In this document: one piece after another, positions 5,172-6,380 of the stretch
Numbering within the stretch: position 1 is the stretch's first letter
How the letters are laid out: every line of letters begins with the position of its first letter
DNA from: Bacillota bacterium
Lineage (GTDB): Bacteria > Bacillota > Sulfobacillia > JAJZYS01 > JAJYTV01
DNA length: 6,380 nt
Assembly (NCBI GenBank): GCA_021786135.1
Contig: JAJYNV010000176.1
Location: 1-6,380, forward strand
Direction: 5' to 3'
Notes under the pieces: generated by a model
Seen by the model: the letters and a program-made list of their open reading frames with translations, nothing else
Told to the model about the DNA's origin: nothing
Databases searched by the model: none
Translations under genes and position numbers: made by a program

Positions 5172-6380
5172 TTGGAAAGGCGCTTTGACCCTGTAACCTT
5201 GGACGATATCGCACGGTTGCCAGCCCCCGGTTGGGGACACCCAGGTTCACTCCGCTTTCTGCCGGACGGGAACGGCATCCTCTATGTGCAGCCGCGCCAG
5301 GGAGAGCTTGCCCAGGACCTTTGGCTCTACGACGTCGGATCAGGTGTGGCGCGGATCGTCGCTGCAGCCGAGAACGAGTCCCAGCCTGCTTCCCTTGCGG
5401 AACAGCTCAGGCGTGAGCGCCTTCGCCAAGCCTACGTTGGCGTGACGTATTTCGATGTGACCGACGGGATGCTGCTCGTGCGTCGGGGTGACGAGGTGCT
5501 GGCCGGCACGGTGCGGGGGCAGCTCGAGGCGGTGCCGGAGCTTGCAGGCGCCGAGGCGCCCAAGCTCTTCCCCGACGGTAGCAGGGTGGCCTATGTCGAG
5601 GCCGGCAACTTGAAGGTGCTCGATCTGCGGAGCCGTGCGGTGACGCCGCTCACGCTCGAGGCAGAGCCCGGCCTCACGTTCGGCCTTGCGGAATACGCCG
5701 CACAGGAGGAGCTCGATCGCGGCGAGGGCTTCTGGATCTCGCCCGAAGGAGACCAAATCGCGCTCTGCCGTGTTGACGAGCGTCACATTCCTCTCTACAC
5801 GATCACGCACCAGGGTTCCGGTGAGGTCTGGCTCGAGCAGCATCGCTACCCCTTCGTGGGGCAGGCGAACGCCCGGGTGGCGCTTGGCATCGTTCCCGCT
5901 GCGGGCGGGGAGATCGCGTGGCTCGAGACCAGCGGCGAATACATCCTGCGGGTCGAGTGGACGCCCCGTGGGCTGATGGCTCTCTTCTCCGATCGCGAGC
6001 AGCGTCGGGCCCATTGGCGGCTCTACCGCCCGGGCGATGCCACGGGGGAAGTCGTATGGCAGGAGGAGAGCCTGCCCTGGTTCAACGTGAACGATGCGAC
6101 GCGCTTCCTCGATGACGGATCGATCGTGTTCCGCAGCGAGCGCGAGGGCTACCCTCGACTCTACCTGCAGGCGGCTCAGGGCGAGGTCAGGGCTGTCACG
6201 CCTGAGGGCCACCTCGTCTACGATCTCCTCGACTTCGATCGCGAGAGCGGCACCTTTCACTATCTCGGCAGTGCGGAGGACCCCACCGTGCGCCACGTCT
6301 ACGCCGGCGGGCTCGACGGCAGGGTGGGCAGGACCCTCACGACGGAGGAGGGACTCAACTTCGCCGTCTTCGCGCCCGAT
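5172..6380 (+). CDS. Dipeptidyl-peptidase IV (S9B) family protein, N-terminal part, cut by window end
   Basis: The frame is open to the last base, giving 403 residues of the N-terminal beta-propeller. DPP-IV-type enzymes remove X-Pro or X-Ala dipeptides from peptide N-termini using a C-terminal alpha/beta hydrolase domain, which lies outside this window. The diagnostic region is FGLAEYAAQEELDRGEGFW (170-188) followed by SPEGDQIALCRVDERHIPLY. The Glu179-Glu180 pair corresponds to the double Glu that binds the substrate's free N-terminus in DPP-IV. HRYPFVGQANARVAL and repeated strand-turn units ending in DG (32-33, 135-136) fit propeller blades. No signal peptide or membrane anchor is seen at the N-terminus, so a cytosolic enzyme is likely. 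The TTG start is set by AAAGGAGG 11 nt upstream; GTG 5136 is in frame but lacks an SD, and the first upstream in-frame stop is TGA 5070. Without the catalytic domain, an inactive S9-like propeller protein cannot be excluded. Confidence 0.88.
   Translation, partial: MERRFDPVTLDDIARLPAPGWGHPGSLRFLPDGNGILYVQPRQGELAQDLWLYDVGSGVARIVAAAENESQPASLAEQLRRERLRQAYVGVTYFDVTDGMLLVRRGDEVLAGTVRGQLEAVPELAGAEAPKLFPDGSRVAYVEAGNLKVLDLRSRAVTPLTLEAEPGLTFGLAEYAAQEELDRGEGFWISPEGDQIALCRVDERHIPLYTITHQGSGEVWLEQHRYPFVGQANARVALGIVPAAGGEIAWLETSGEYILRVEWTPRGLMALFSDREQRRAHWRLYRPGDATGEVVWQEESLPWFNVNDATRFLDDGSIVFRSEREGYPRLYLQAAQGEVRAVTPEGHLVYDLLDFDRESGTFHYLGSAEDPTVRHVYAGGLDGRVGRTLTTEEGLNFAVFAPD

Noticed and set aside
5231..5416. 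Possible frameshift or separate small ORF at the start of the DPP-IV gene
   Set aside because: The correct frame runs unbroken from TTG 5172 to 6380 with propeller-like sequence from the first residues. The other frame is a shadow.
5340..6296. Long open frame on the minus strand (318 codons) opposite the DPP-IV gene
   Set aside because: The plus-strand frame carries the DPP-IV propeller motifs without interruption to the window end. The antisense frame shows no recognisable domain and no clear SD.
1..6380. CRISPR array, insertion sequence, tRNA or prophage signature
   Set aside because: No regularly spaced repeats, terminal inverted repeats, transposase motifs, tRNA-like cloverleaf or phage genes were seen on either strand.

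Overview
This is a high-GC bacterial chromosomal segment from an ordinary metabolic neighbourhood: compact genes, strong Shine-Dalgarno (SD) sites and one textbook Rho-independent terminator. Strong SDs and frequent TTG starts would fit a high-GC Bacillota relative (Symbiobacteriia or Limnochordia type) or a Chloroflexota-like lineage. This is an inference from style only, since no marker gene is present. I see no mobile element, CRISPR array, tRNA or rRNA.

Layout, left to right. (1) 1-336 (+) is the 3' end of a small beta-rich protein of unknown function. (2) 337-413 is a compact promoter region with a 22-bp perfect palindrome, ATGTGCACA-N4-TGTGCACAT, over the -10/+1 region. (3) 414-1511 (+) encodes a homologue of cyanobacterial acyl-ACP reductase (COG5322-type NAD(P)H oxidoreductase) with the catalytic cysteine retained. 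It ends in a strong terminator at 1517-1550. (4) A convergent three-gene unit on the minus strand, transcribed from about 3600 down to 1549, encodes an ornithine cyclodeaminase/mu-crystallin family protein (3586-2624), an alpha/beta hydrolase that overlaps it by 4 bp (2627-1806), and an 80-residue two-helix membrane protein (1791-1549). (5) A 102-bp divergent intergenic region separates this unit from homoserine dehydrogenase (3689-4975, +). (6) A 196-bp leader-like gap precedes a dipeptidyl-peptidase IV family protein (5172 to the window end, +). Only its N-terminal beta-propeller part is present, so it is cut by the window edge and not visibly broken.

How the genes may work together. Homoserine dehydrogenase (threonine/methionine branch), an imine- or keto-acid-handling OCD/mu-crystallin protein, a DPP-IV-type peptidase and a COG5322 oxidoreductase all touch amino-acid, peptide or acyl metabolism. 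No single pathway ties them together from sequence alone. The minus-strand trio is the only clear operon.

Nothing here amounts to a clearly new multi-gene system. The points most worth a second look are the operator-promoter overlap upstream of the acyl-ACP-reductase-like gene, that gene's presence without a visible deformylating oxygenase partner, the Asp-to-Asn change at the OCD catalytic position, and the run of TTG starts.
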